A stretch of DNA of 64,000 nucleotides from the NCBI GenBank assembly GCA_020064725.1, contig JAGTWJ010000006.1, forward strand, positions 248,001 through 312,000, read 5' to 3'. The position numbers were made by a program, and so were the translations under genes. Below the pieces are notes generated by a model that worked only from the letters and a program-made list of their open reading frames with translations, was not told the DNA's origin and made no database searches. Positions 49,103 to 60,841 of the stretch are shown here, piece by piece. The first letter of the stretch is position 1. Each line of letters starts with the position of its first letter. Origin of the DNA: Drechslerella dactyloides (Eukaryota > Ascomycota > Orbiliomycetes > Orbiliales > Orbiliaceae).

Positions 49103-50934
49103 ATGCGGTTGGCATACATCTCCAGCTGGCTGCTGGCCGCGTTCGTAACAACAGCCTTCGGACAAGCTATCCCCCCTATCGTCGGTGACCCTACTACGAC
49201 GGTAGCGACGGAAACTACAGTTACAAGACCATCGACTGTGTTCAACTCGATCATTCGGACTACCACTACTACGTCTTCGCATTTCAGAGTATTGTGCGTT
49301 TTCACACCAAAAATTATATCATATCGAAACTGACGAGTGCGCTGTGACTTGACTTACCTAGAACATTGACACTTACATCTACGGTCTACACGACGGTCAC
49401 CACTACCATTAGCGGTGGTAGCGCTCGTCGACGCCGGTTTATAAACAGACCGGAGACCGGAGATGACGGTAAGCATATGGCATTTTATTGGGAGTAAGTT
49501 AACAAAAGCTCTGGGCGCAGTTGCTAACGCCTTCTTCGAACGACAGAGCTACTACGCCGCGCGCTCGTAACTTCCACTCGTACCGTGACTGTCACATCGG
49601 GAGCCGTAACGGTACCATCGACCACCACGATCATCATAAACAGAACCTTTGGGTCCGTCGCACTCGCATTCGTAACAGTCACAGCCACGAAAATCGTCAG
49701 GCAAGCCGACCCGGGCTTTGCAGCAACAACCTGTAACAACGGTGGCCTCGAAGCAGCAATATATGCCAACATATATCCTTTCACCGTGAGCTACGCGGTC
49801 TTTCAACCGGCACCCTACAAGACTCTACGCCCGAGCGCGAGCACTACGATAGCATCGATCGGCTACAGCGGGGCCGCCTCTGTAAAGCCATACGGCTTGA
49901 CGATGCCAGCTGCGGGTTTCTACGTCCTGAACCACCGCGGGTATTTCTACGCCCCGCGTGATGGAAGCTACACCTTCACCTTGGCGAACGGCGACAACTG
50001 GGCTGGTCTTTGGCTGCAGGAGAAGGCCTTCTCCTCGTGGACGAAAGCGAACGCAGATGCTCTCGCTATACTAGGCGGTAGTCCGGGAACCGGCTTCAAG
50101 AAACTAGACCTGCTAGCCGGCAGCTATACGCCGTTCCGGGTTGTATACGCGAACGGCGGAGGGCCCGGCTTTTTAACGTTGAACGTGGTGGATTCCACGG
50201 GGAAAGTATACGTCAACCGTACGAGTAATTCGCCATATCTAGTGAGACACCCCTGCGACCCGGCGTCCGGAAAGGCGTTTTTGAACCCGTTTGGCGCAGA
50301 AGCGGTGGTCGCGCCTGATTCATCAATGCCAGACCTAACCTGCGGCTTGAACGGCGTTGACGTCGCGATATACGACGATGACTACACCCCTACTTCGGGT
50401 GCCACCTTCCCGGCGGAGCGCTGGAAGCGCAGACAGCCAAGTGGGACAGCGGTAACGAACCGGATGGGATTCGCCTGGAACGCCAACATTTGGAACAAGC
50501 CGTACGGGCTGACGCCGGCCCGTCAGAGCCCCGTCCTCTCGTACATCCTCAACTACCGCGGGTACTTTATCGCTCCGAAAACAACAACGTACAACTTTAC
50601 CCTCTGGAATTCGGACGATTGGGCCGGCATCTGGCTGGGTGATCGTGCGATATCCGGATGGACCGGCGCCAACGCCAATGCTGCCGTCGCCTCTTCTCAG
50701 CCCGCTGCTAGCGCCTTCGCGGAACTCAACGAAGGGCAGTATTATCCTATCAGGGTCATGTTGGGGAGTTCCGGTGGCGCTGTTCAATTTTCTATGGAGA
50801 TTTCCGACGACACCCGGGCCTTCTATTTGAGAACAGACACGCCGTCGCCGTATATCGCGAGGGGCGCGTGCCCTGCCAGTATCAATCTCGGTCCCAGGTT
50901 AACGTTCCGCGATCCGTTTGGTGAAGAGAGCTGA
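49103..50934 (+). CDS. Secreted adhesin-like protein with two GLEYA domains
   Basis: Likely a cell-wall or secreted lectin-like adhesin that binds glycans through GLEYA folds. Exons are 49103-49293, 49362-49468 and 49547-50934, with consistent phases, 561 residues. A signal peptide covers residues 1-20 (MRLAYISSWLLAAFVTTAFG). A Thr-rich stalk with repeated TTT and TVT runs follows, interrupted by a tetrabasic RRRR likely cut by a Kex2-type protease. GLEYA domain 1 spans about 160-330, with GYFYAPRDGSYTFTL and NGDNWAGLWL. Domain 2 spans about 360-545, with GYFIAPKTTTYNFTL and NSDDWAGIWLGDRAISGW. The D-D/N-W pair corresponds to the calcium and sugar site of the family. There is no hydrophobic tail, so the protein is not GPI-anchored. 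A foldback element begins 435 bp downstream. Confidence 0.85.
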
Positions 50935-51368
50935 GCGGACCTGCGCAATCAACAGATTCAGATTCTCCGCATCGAATTTAGGGTCGAGGAAGAATAACAT
51001 GACTAATGTATTCAGGCCTTTTTAAGGCTCAGGTTGGTTAGTAGCTTAAGATAGAGACAAGGCTAGCAGTTTCAACTATGGGCCTTGACTCGCTGTTCAA
51101 GGCCTGCTCTATGGGTAAGATCAAGGATGCGTGGCAGGGCTGGCCCTGCGGAATGTACTTAGGGAGCCGCGAAAGTAGCACATGTTTTTAGCACCATCAC
51201 TGTTTGGATCTAGTTACGTTGACCATCTTATCTTAACTTGCTATCAGCTCGCCGGGTGCTCATATTGCTGGCATACAGGAAGGCATATATACTTTATTTC
51301 ACCACTTATAATCGTACTCTATATATACACCTATTTCTTTCTATTACGAACCTCGTACGATAGTGACT
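50935..51368. other. Intergenic, nothing recognised
   Basis: 434 bp between the GLEYA gene and the foldback element. One 62-codon frame (51182-51370) with no supporting feature. Confidence 0.5.
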
Positions 51369-52139
51369 GAGTATGACGTACCAAACCGGTCAAAAGATAC
51401 ACATTCATTTTTTGCCGTATATATGTGTTTAACCCATCTCATATATAAAAGTAACCCCCCTACTAACACACACCAAGGCCTACACAGTAAATAAAATTCA
51501 CCTATAAAATACTTAATTATTTTTAATTAAGTATATATCAACTTTGAAAAAATAGTTTCAAGATACGCCCAGCTACTATCAGACCACACAACAAAAGCCA
51601 GCCCGCTTTTTAGTAGAAGTTGGCCTAGTAAACTAACCTAGTAAGTTGGTTCAGTAAGCAGCCAGCCCAGCAAGCTTAACAGCCAACCAGTCAGAAGTTG
51701 GTAGTACCAACCCTATAGAAACCAATTCAATAAGTAGCTAGCCTAATTGTAATATATATGTAGATATATATATATAGACACATATATACTCCAGCTACTA
51801 GATAATTAGAGTACCTTAACTATTATAGTAGACTAATTTTTTACTAGGCTAGCTACTTACTGGGCCAGCTTACTAGACCAGCTTACTAAACCAGCTTCTA
51901 CTAAAGAGTAGGCCAGGTTCTACTATACAATCCAACAGCAGCAGCTAGGCATCCCCCTAAAAATTAAGTATTCTACAAATAAATTTCTCCTACAACATAA
52001 GCCTTAGCATACACTAACAGAAGGGTTGCTTTTATATATAAGATGTATTAAACACATATATATAATGAAAGCAGAACACATATATTAGAAGATATTGAAA
52101 TGAATGTGTATCTTTTGACCGGTTTAGTACGCCATACTC
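51369..52139. mobile_element. Foldback / MITE-like element, non-coding, about 771 bp
   Basis: The two ends are inverted copies. The left end around 51369-51410 (gagtatgacgta, then ccaaaccggtcaaaagatac) matches, with two mismatches in about 40 bp, the reverse complement of 52100-52139. The match continues inward in diverged form: tatgtgtttaa, atatataaaag and actaa blocks recur in mirrored order. The centre holds opposing arrays of a 13-17 bp unit like agtaagctggtct (left about 51600-51700, right about 51840-51915). The DNA is AT-rich and has no long frame, so it would need a transposase supplied in trans. Target-site duplication is unclear; a TA on each side just inside the match is compatible with a Tc1/mariner-type MITE. 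Confidence 0.75.
51605..51915. repeat. Opposed arrays of short agtaagctgg-type repeats inside the foldback element
   Basis: On the left arm variants of agtaag(c/t)tgg(c/t) follow one another (about 51612-51690). On the right arm the reverse complement occurs as cttactgggccagcttactagaccagcttactaaaccagc-like steps (about 51858-51900). The arrays face each other and could form a hairpin stem. Confidence 0.6.
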
Positions 52140-52340
52140 CGAGACCAAAGAATGACGTGGGTTGTATTTATTCGATATCGGACTTGTAGAATTCAACCAA
52201 TTATGATATCTTCCCTCTCGTCGCCCATGAAATTCGGTACTCGCCGCCATGAGATATGCATCAAGTGCTACAATTTAAAATAACCGCCCCTGCAGTCGGG
52301 CATACACAGGACAGTGATACACTATGGTACACCCACCCAC

Positions 52341-54986
52341 CTACCGTCCTCCCATCACCACCTGTCCACTCCTCACCCCTCTCACCTCACCTCTCTCCTC
52401 TCCACCACCCCGCAACCCCCACACGTCCCCAGGATACTCCAACCCCTTCAACCCCCGTCCCCCACACGCCCTCTCCAACGCCAACACGGCAAAATGCCCA
52501 CCCACAACCGGCCGTGCCATGAACGTAATCCCGGGAAACCCGCCATCCCCCTCCGTATCGTACAGATCCGTAAACGGCCGATCCGTGCTCGTCTCGTTGA
52601 CCCAGCGGCCGACATCGGTAATAATCATCTCCCGCGTCTTCCGCGCGCTCACCGCCGCCGCGAAGAATTCCCAGTCGGATTTCGTGTATAAATGGCGAGA
52701 ATCAAGCGGCAATCCGTACTTTTGCTCGACGGTCATGTACCATTTTGACTGTTTTGAGTATATATCCTCCGGCACGAAGCCGCCGCTGCTGCCGCCGCCG
52801 AGCGGGTCTTGTTCTTTCGCGCGGGGGGAGGTGGGACGGCGCAGGGTGGAGTATTGGGTTAGCGGGCTGGTGAGGCCGCGGCGGTAGCAGAGGAGGCTGT
52901 CCGCGTAGAGGTTGTAGAGGGTGCCCCAGGACCCTTGCCAGTGGTATGCGAGTTTGGTGTGGGTTTTGTCGCGGGTGAGGGCGAGGGAGTGCCATGTCTT
53001 GATGTAGTCGTCCGCCACGTCCTGTCATTATATGCATGTCGTCAGTATGAGACAAAGGTGGCGGGATAGTGTGAATGGATGGGTGAGGTGAGGCTTACGG
53101 AGAAGTGTTTCTCGTCCTTGTCGTTGCCGACGACGCCCGCAAGCTCGGCCATGGCCTTGATACCTAGTATGCCCTTCAGCGCCAGATTCGTCTGGTTCGC
53201 CAGCCGGCCCGCGAAATCGTCCGTGGACACTACACACGTTAGCCGCGACCAACAAGACGGCTGTGCAGGAGTTACTCACGCTGAGTGGCGGGCAATAGTC
53301 CAAACTCGATAAGATACCCCGTCCACTGCTTCCATAGCGCGTACCGCCCACGCGGCGGCCCGCCATCCCCCCACCCGCCCTCAAGCCACTCCCGCGCCAT
53401 CTGCCGCGCCGCCTCCCCGCCGCCGTTCTCCTCAATGATGCTCCCCACGACCGCCGCGCCCATAATCAGCATGTTCCCACACTCCTCAACGGGCATGTAC
53501 TCGTCGCGACCATCCGGATGGCCCGTCGCGTTGGGAAAGCTGGAGCCTAGATCGTGCATGCTGTACGCGTTCGGATAGAGGCCCGCGCTCTGGTGCTCCA
53601 GCAGCGGCTCGAGCAGGTACCGCAGCCACGCCGGGTTGACGTACAGAAAGAAGGGAAAGGCCGGGAAAATCACATCGATGGTCTGCATATTGCCGTCGCT
53701 ACTAATCTCCTTCAGGAACAGCAGCGGCCGCGAGGGTGTCCCGGAGAAGGAAGTACCGCCTAGTACCTGCCGGGCGGACAGGAGCAAGATATCAGTGTAC
53801 GTATGCGCGGCAGGGCCGGACATGGCACGGGAAGCATGGTCGATGAGCTGCGCGGAGAATTTATCCGCCTCGGCGCTAGCATGCTGGTAGTCGTAAAAGT
53901 GGAAGTGGAGAACATCATGGTGGTCGTCAAAGTACCCCCGCCACAACGGCCGCATGGCCGTCAGCCCGCGCGCCGAGGCGAACTGCGCGACCTCATCCTG
54001 GATGTGCGCGAGCGTGAAAAGCGCGGAGCCCGTGGACGTCGAGTTGTGCGTTAGGCGGAAGGCGTGGGCGAACGCGAAGACGGGCTCGGCGTCCATCACG
54101 TTGCGGAAGCGGTTGTCGGAGGTGTTACGCAGCGAGGCGCCCTGTGCGAAGCGCCGGCGCAGCCGGCCGGACACATTGCTCTCGTATCGTGTGTCCTACC
54201 CCGTCGTCAGCTTGAACCACGACGGTATCGTATTCATCGGGAGGATGTACCTTCGGAGCGGTGAAGAAGAGGGAGCCCCATTCCGCGCGATCCCACTTTT
54301 CGGTAAAATGCTCCTCCCGCGAGCGCGTCACCTTCCAACTGCGAAGATTGCCATGCTCCGACATCGACCACTTGATATGGCTGCCCCTGTCGCCCGTAAC
54401 CCACACTATAAACCTCGTCAGCCACCCACCACAAGTCATACACCATAGAACCGCACATGTAAGATGGATACGTACGCCCGTTAACGTCAACGTAGACCTC
54501 GCAGTCGATATCCCCGGCCACATCAACGGCAAGATACCCCGCAGGAATACTCTGCCGCATAGTATCATTAACAGTAACAGGACTCGTAAACGTAAGCGTA
54601 ACCTCAACCCCCGTCCCGGAACCGGCCCCGCCGCCGCCCTCCCCGCCAATCCAATACTTCAACCACGTCTTCGACGCATCGTAATCCACGCCCCGCCACA
54701 CGGGATACCGCACGCTGTACCCATCGTCCTCGCCGCCGAGCGAGTCCTGCGGCCGGCCCAGAAGCGGGTACACGTTGCCGCCGACGCGGAAGAGAACCGC
54801 GAAGCCCATCTCCTGCCCCGTCCAGAATATCGGCCAGCGGGTCCACGGCTCGCTCCGCGCGTTCTGCAGCCAGGTGGATAGATACGGGTTTCGCACGAAC
54901 AGCGGGATCGTAGCGGGTGTGAGCGTCGCGGCGAGGGCGCCGACGGGCAGCAGCGCCGTCAGCAGCGCGAGGAGCGGCAGCCGCAT
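52341..54986 (-). CDS. Secreted glutaminase A-like protein
   Basis: Resembles fungal secreted glutaminase A (GtaA type), which deamidates glutamine outside the cell; activity here is inferred. Exons are 54476-54986, 54251-54405, 53280-54195, 53099-53229 and 52341-53021. The introns (70, 55, 50 and 77 nt) keep phase and give 797 residues. A signal peptide (MRLPLLALLTALLPVGALAA) is followed by PLFVRNPYLSTWLQNA, the family's N-terminal signature, and WPIFWTGQEMGF. DRAEWGSLFF, YDYQHASAEADKF and TKLAYHWQGSWGTLYNLYAD are further family-typical segments. The C-terminus carries PFTDLYDTEG and FMARPVVGGHFA; family proteins commonly end near this point. The last about 45 residues here are Gly/Arg-rich and unusual, so the true stop or a last intron may differ. 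Codon use is very GC-rich compared with the flanks. Confidence 0.83.
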
Positions 54987-56078
54987 CGTGGGCGCGCGTG
55001 TACAACCGTCGAGTGCTGCTGTAATGGCGATGTCCGCCGGGAGTTCGCGGTCCGTCGTGCACTCCGCGGGGTGTAGCTAGTAGCTAAGTAAACAAATGTA
55101 AACACCGTCACCAACCACCCAACAAGCTCAAGATATCGATCGATCTCACAGGAAGCGAACCCACCTCAAATCTAAACCCTCTCTCCTACAAAAACGACAG
55201 AACAATAAGTAAGTACTCAAGTGATAATGTAAGAAGGAAAATAAGAGTGAAGAGAATAGAGAGTGGAGACAACTACAACTACACCCCGCAGCCCGACCAA
55301 AATACGGGGTATCAGAGCTGAGCGGAGGCCCGCAGGAAGGGCCAGGGTGTGCTCCACATCCGTCGCTAGCCCGCGCCGGGATCCTACAACGGGAAAGTCG
55401 CCTACCAATCGGGCCAGAATGGCGCGCATGTGAGCACCTGCAGGCATCACCGTCGTATCGTATCGTGCAGAACCATCTGCTGCCCAGCCGTGTCTCGGTG
55501 CTAAGCATTCATCATCTCGGCCGGCCCCTGTCAGGCATCTAATCTGCCGGACGCTGCAGATATCGCACGCATACGTCAGTCGAGATGGAATGCTACACGA
55601 TGGAGAGAGGACAAGATACAGAACTCACATCGTACAAATTTAAACCGTGGACGCCTGCAGTGCCGAATCGATTCGTTGAACAAGATCGGACGGCCATGCG
55701 TCGTCCCATCTTTCATGTTCTAGGCCTGCTCGGTCGCACCCGTCGTAAGCTCGGTCGCACAGCCGCCGGAAAGAGACATCCAACACCCAACACATCATCT
55801 CTCCTACCTCATCCTTCAATTCAACCGCGTCTACGTATCATTTATAATATAGTGGGGAGAGTATTGACTTAATAGTGTATCGTATTGTCCGTTCGCGCTA
55901 TGTACACGCGGCTAATGTACAACCCCGACCATATCGGCCGATCAAGAATCCCCGCCCGCCATAACGACAGAACAGCGGAACCCCGCAACCTAAAAAACAG
56001 CGAAGACAAAGGAAAAGAAACCGATCGATCAAGATAATCCGCAAGGTAAGCAAAGTAGTCCGTACGTAGCGCATTCGG
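54987..56078. other. Intergenic, promoter of the glutaminase A-like gene
   Basis: About 1.1 kb. Frames at 55146-55508 (-) and 55585-55872 (+) lack motifs. It must hold the promoter of the minus-strand enzyme and the 3' region of the next minus-strand gene. No clear GATA cluster was verified. Confidence 0.45.
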
Positions 56079-59074
56079 TCAACGGAACGGATGGTGTCCA
56101 TACGGCGGATACATCACCCCCTTCCGCTGCATCTGCGACGCATGCATCGCCGCATGATGGTGATGATGATGGTGTCCCTGCGCCGCCATCGGAACATGCC
56201 CCCACCCGTGTCCGTACACCGAGTACATCTGCTGCTGCTGCGGCGGATACCCGCCCATGGTAACAGGCACCTGCGGGTACACCTCCTGCTGCGGCGGTAC
56301 CGGATGCGCTTGCGACGTCGGCGGCTGCTGCTGTCCCGTGGGACCCTGGAGCATGGCGTGCTGCAGCATCTGCGGTGTCACCGTCAAGCTACGCTGTGGG
56401 TTCTGCTGCCCCTGCTGTTGTTGCGTCCCTCGTTCGCCACGTGCGCTCTGCTCCGGCGATACGTTTGCACGCCCGTCATGTCCGTCAGAGCCGCTCGTCG
56501 TAGCTCGCCACGGCTGCGGGTGTTGCAGAACTGGCTGTCCGTGCCCATGGCCGTGAGAGTGAGTGTGTCCTTGCGGGTGAGCGTGTGCCCGCGGGTGAGG
56601 ATGCGAATGCGGGTGCGAATGCAGGTGCGACGGCTGGCCATACAAGCCCCTGAACTCCGCGTAGCAGCCCGTGTCGTTGTTGAAGGAAAATTCTCCAACA
56701 TGGACCCCCTGTGTCGCGTAGCCGCCGTACGGCTGCGGTCCCGCCGCGCAGTTGTTATTGCTCCCTCCGTGTCCGTAGTTCTGGCGCGCGTTTGCAGCGG
56801 CGCTCTGCTGGCGACTCTGGCTGTGCCCGCTCGAGCGCGTCATCTGTCTCCCGCGGGGTCCGTCGTTCTGGACGCGCTTCGCATTGTCGTAGCCGCCTTG
56901 CTGGTGGTTGTGGCCGTAGTTCGCATGTGCGTCTTGCATCTGGCTGACAGCCGAGCGGGAGCGGTGACCGCTGTTGTTGTGCTCGTATTCGCGACCCTGT
57001 CCGTATCCGCGGCCGCCATAGTGTTGCTGGTGCCATCCGTGCCCGTAGTACTGCGGCTCGACGTGAGACCCGCCGTCGGTATTTGTCTTCTCGTAGGCGG
57101 TCTGCGTTACGGCAGCAGCAGTGGCCCCAGCTGGCTTTTCATTCTCCGCTTTCTACAAAACCAGTCAGCCACCATAACACCACTCGCATGACCAGATACA
57201 TAATACTCACTTTCTCGACAGTTGGCTTTTCCGATCCCTTCTCCGGCGGCGCAACCTTCATCGCGGGGACGGTTTCGGCAGACTTGATCTCAGTGTACTT
57301 CACCGGCCTCACCTTTGCGTAAGAGGGGGCCGAGATAAGCCACACCTTCGCCTCCCCCAGCGACTCGATCAGCATGCTCAGCAGCGTCTTGAACTTGAGC
57401 CGATTGTCCTCCGTCAGCTTCTGCAGCTCGTGCGTCAAGTTCGCACACACGTTGTTGTGCAGATGCTTCGTCTTCATGGCGGGACTCTCCTTCTCCAGCT
57501 CGTCCACGTTCTCGTCGTTTGCGGATTCCGGCAGCGGCCGCTTGACCGCCGTCGGCAAAAAGTCGTGCACGGGGAACATTGAGATTGCAAAGTTCGTCCA
57601 CCCGAGTATCGCATTGTCCATCTTTTTCTTCTGCAGCATCATCTGCCCCTCGCTCTCGAACAGCGTGTTCCGCAGCTCCGCCTGCTTCGCGCTGTCCGCC
57701 TTGTTAAGAATGGCCGTGTAGTTGCGCACAAACTCCTGCAGGGCCGCCATCCACTCCGTCGTCTGGGTGAGCACCCCGTTATCCATGCCGACGGTCTTGA
57801 ACATGCTGTACGCCTCCCGCGCGAGCTCCACGCCCTTCTCCATGATCCGCAGGCCCCGTTTCAGAAAGGCCACGTCCTTAGCGAGGTCCTTGGGCGACTT
57901 GGGCTTGTCCGGCCGCTGCAGTGTCTTGGGGTCGACAATCTTGATCGGCGCCTTCTTCGACCGGATCGTGAACAGCGGGGGCTCGTTTGCGCGCTCCGGG
58001 TCGCTACCCGCGGACGCAAAGGAGATATCCCCCGCGTCGACGGTTTCCACGACCGGCGAGCATGACTTTTCCGCCGCGGCTGCAGTAACTGGCTCTCTGA
58101 CGATCCCGAGCTGTGCGTCCATTGCTGCTCTCGCCTCCCGGGCCCGCCGGACCTCTCGCTTGCGTATCGAGACGACGTTGACCGAGGATATGAACGGAGC
58201 ATCCTCGCTGCAAGCTTCAGAGCTAGGATCCGAGCGCTCGGATTTTGCATCGTCGCCCTTCTCCGCCTGTTGCTCTCTGCCTGCCTCTTCCTCAACCTTG
58301 CCGCGGGCCATGCACCGTTCATAGCACACCTCAAAGATCTCATTCACCGTGAGCTCGACGACTGCACCCACCAGTCAGCATATCAAGTTAAACCAGCCAG
58401 CAGAACCCATGAATGCACTCACACTCCTCAGGCAACGTGATAATCGGTGCAAACTCATCAAACGGTTCCTCTTCCTCCTCCTCCTCATCGATCCGCCGCT
58501 TGTAAAGCCAGCACTTGCCCTGCAAATACTCCTCGAAATTCTCCGCCTCAATCTCATACACCTCTCCACTACTCCCCCCCGCAGAACGATTCTGCAACCC
58601 ATTAGCCCATATATTGCGCTCCAGCTCGTCCGTCGAGGACCGCGTGAACGGCAGCGACGGTATCTCCGCAGGCGTCGTCAGAAATTCAGCCTGCTCAGCC
58701 GTAAGTTGCACGCCCACCCGGCTGCGTTCCCACAGCTGGGCGTCGTCGTCGTCCGTCGGGTCCATTTCGGCGATATTCGGCAGGACGAGCGGGAGGGGGA
58801 GACTCTCAGCGGGCGGTCTGGTCGATGGGATCGGAACGGACTGCGCGCGTGGGAGGTTCGCGAGTGAAGCCCGTTGATGCTGCTGAGGAGGGTGCGATCG
58901 AACGGTTATCGTGGGTGGGAAGAACGCACTGTTGGCCGTGTGGATTGTATCCGCGCGAAGGCTCTGGCCGAGTTCGCGAGAGAGGCTGCGGTGCAGGATC
59001 GACTCGACGAGCTTGGAGCCGCTTGGTTTGGCCCATTGGCCGGTGACGCCGCGTATGTACTCGCTGCTCGACAT
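56079..59074 (-). CDS. Unrecognised protein with His/Gln-rich C-terminus
   Basis: Function unknown. Exons are 58423-59074, 57211-58361 and 56079-57152; introns of 61 and 58 nt keep phase, 958 residues. The N-terminal about 220 residues contain a conserved-looking block (AEIPSLPFTRSSTDELERN) and an acidic Glu run (EEEEEEEPFDEF). The middle is charged, helical and Lys/Arg/Glu-rich, with several short basic clusters that could be nuclear signals (KREVRRAREARA). The last 300 residues are low-complexity: Gln/Gly/Tyr/Asn-rich, then HSHPHSHPHPRAHAHP, short polyQ runs and a run of seven His. There is no signal peptide or membrane span. A nuclear or RNA-related role is a guess from composition. The stop at 56079 follows YPPYGHHPFR. 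On the opposite strand long frames exist purely because of codon bias. Confidence 0.72.
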
Positions 59075-60841
59075 GCTTTGACGGCGGCAGCGAGTATCGT
59101 GGGGGTAGGTATATCAGAGTGGAATAGTCATCCGTGGGTGAATTGACGATGGTTTCAACGGTTTAGGTTACGAGCGATGATGATGGGAAATGTAGCGTGA
59201 AGAAAGTGGATGTTGTGATGATGGTGATGATGGCTCGTGGGGGAAGGCTGCCGCAGCTGCTGTGGGATGGTATTTTATAGACGTTATTGTTGATATCACG
59301 CCCAGCTCGGCGCACCTCTCAACTCGCACCCTTCGGACTATACCACCCGCACCACCATTCCCCAAATCTCAATTGTGCCTGACATGGTGCTTTCAATATT
59401 ATCTACCAAGACAATCTACTCATCCCACATCCAATACAGCCACGATGCAGTATCGTAGACATGACCCTCCTTACGCTCAATACCGCGCATAACATGACTC
59501 AATCGTTCCGATATCCTCACTCCTAGCAAATACGCAATCCGATTGGTCAAATTCGATGAAAGGAGTCTACGGAAGACACAAAAGCCTAACTGGTATACAC
59601 TCGTCCCGCCATGATACCATGATACGATAGCAAAGTGACAGATCGAATAGAATCGCTCAACACACCTCATTGACATATCGAGGGATCGCAAATCAGCGTC
59701 CTAGCTAGGCGAATGCTCCCATGTATTTACATATTTGCGGAATATTCAAACTGCCATACATCCTGATCCCAAGGGCATATCTTCCGAACGTTTACTGGAC
59801 CGCACGTAAGTATCTTGACTGACACAAAAAGGCGAGTATTATGCGTTGCACATTGCACGCGCGCGTGCAACGGCGACGACACTTACATCCATACAAATGA
59901 TGAACATGTTCTCCACAATCATATATATCACCGATATGGTGCATGTATACACTCAAACTTCAACTATCTGCTAGACGAATAGTGTTCCATTACGTTGTAA
60001 AACTAGATTCGGATGTCCCGTCCAGCGCGCCACGGTGGCGTGCGCCGTCTCAAACTACATCGATCGTGCACATTGACCATTTCAGCAAATACGTTGCACA
60101 TCTACACGTTCGTTGAAAGTGCAAGAATATCAGGAGCGATAATCTACACGCATATATACACACGCAGCCTAGGACATCGCAAAGCCAACATGCAGCCCGC
60201 GTCTCCTCGTGAAAAACAACCGGACAATCATATGAAACTGCGCCCTGTAAAGGACATCGCGCCACAAACTACGACAAACATTCACAGCTGGCTTCCCTGT
60301 CAGGAATACCAATACTACATCATTCACGCATCGGCGGCCGTCACATCATATCATGTTAGCAGTGTTAGTACGCAGGGGCGCCATTCCCACTGCAAGGGTA
60401 AGTCATCACTGTATGTACTGCGTAAAGCGCTCAGTTAGTACATCCTGGCTCACGGTTAGTCCTTCCCCGTCTGCGTTAGTACAATTTATATAGCGATTAA
60501 TACGAGTACGGTTAGTAAACAGTTAGTGTAAACAGGTTAATCCGAAAGACAGAAAGGAAAAAAACGATTAAAAGAAGAATGATAAATAGCGGCGACACGT
60601 CTGTTTTGCCAGGTTAGTCTCCCCCGCTGGTGTGAGGGGTATCTATGTTTAGAAACTCAGCGCGTCGAACATTTGTTAGGGGCGCCTTGAACAGTGAACC
60701 AATCGTCCATTCTCTTCCTTTGATCTTCAAACAATTTTTTTTCTTCTTGCTTTTTTGACTTTTCGACTTTTTATAGTTTTGGGGTTAGCTGCGGGGGGAT
60801 GAGGGTAGGTCCGTGAGCATTGGTGTGAAGGTTAGAAAGTC
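59075..60841. other. Intergenic, no supported gene
   Basis: About 1.8 kb. The frame at 60013-60438 (+, 141 codons) has neither domain nor splice context. A perfect 18 bp palindrome lies at 59853-59870, and gttagt-type words recur around 60455-60560. The part nearest 60842 should contain the 3' UTR of BBP. Confidence 0.45.
59853..59870. repeat. Perfect 18 bp palindrome
   Basis: TTGCACGCGCGCGTGCAA reads the same on both strands and has a purine-pyrimidine alternating CG core. It may be chance or a binding site for a dimeric factor. Confidence 0.6.

Noticed and set aside
51600..51930. Regular short repeats considered as a CRISPR-like array
   Set aside because: Units are degenerate, have no spacers of constant length and are mirrored; they are the stem of a foldback element in a eukaryotic genome.
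52324..52887. 187-codon Pro-rich plus-strand frame
   Set aside because: Antisense to the last exon of the glutaminase A-like gene and its downstream end.
54125..54649. 174-codon minus-strand frame suggesting a second enzyme
   Set aside because: Part of it is exon 2 of the glutaminase A-like gene; the rest is exon 1 read in the wrong frame.
56091..57191. 366-codon plus-strand frame
   Set aside because: Antisense shadow of the His/Gln-rich exon; Arg/Val/Leu-rich translation follows from codon bias of the real gene.
57722..58324. 200-codon plus-strand frame
   Set aside because: Antisense shadow of the charged middle exon of the unrecognised gene at 56079-59074.
60013..60438. 141-codon plus-strand frame
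   Set aside because: No recognisable features and poor coding character; left as intergenic.
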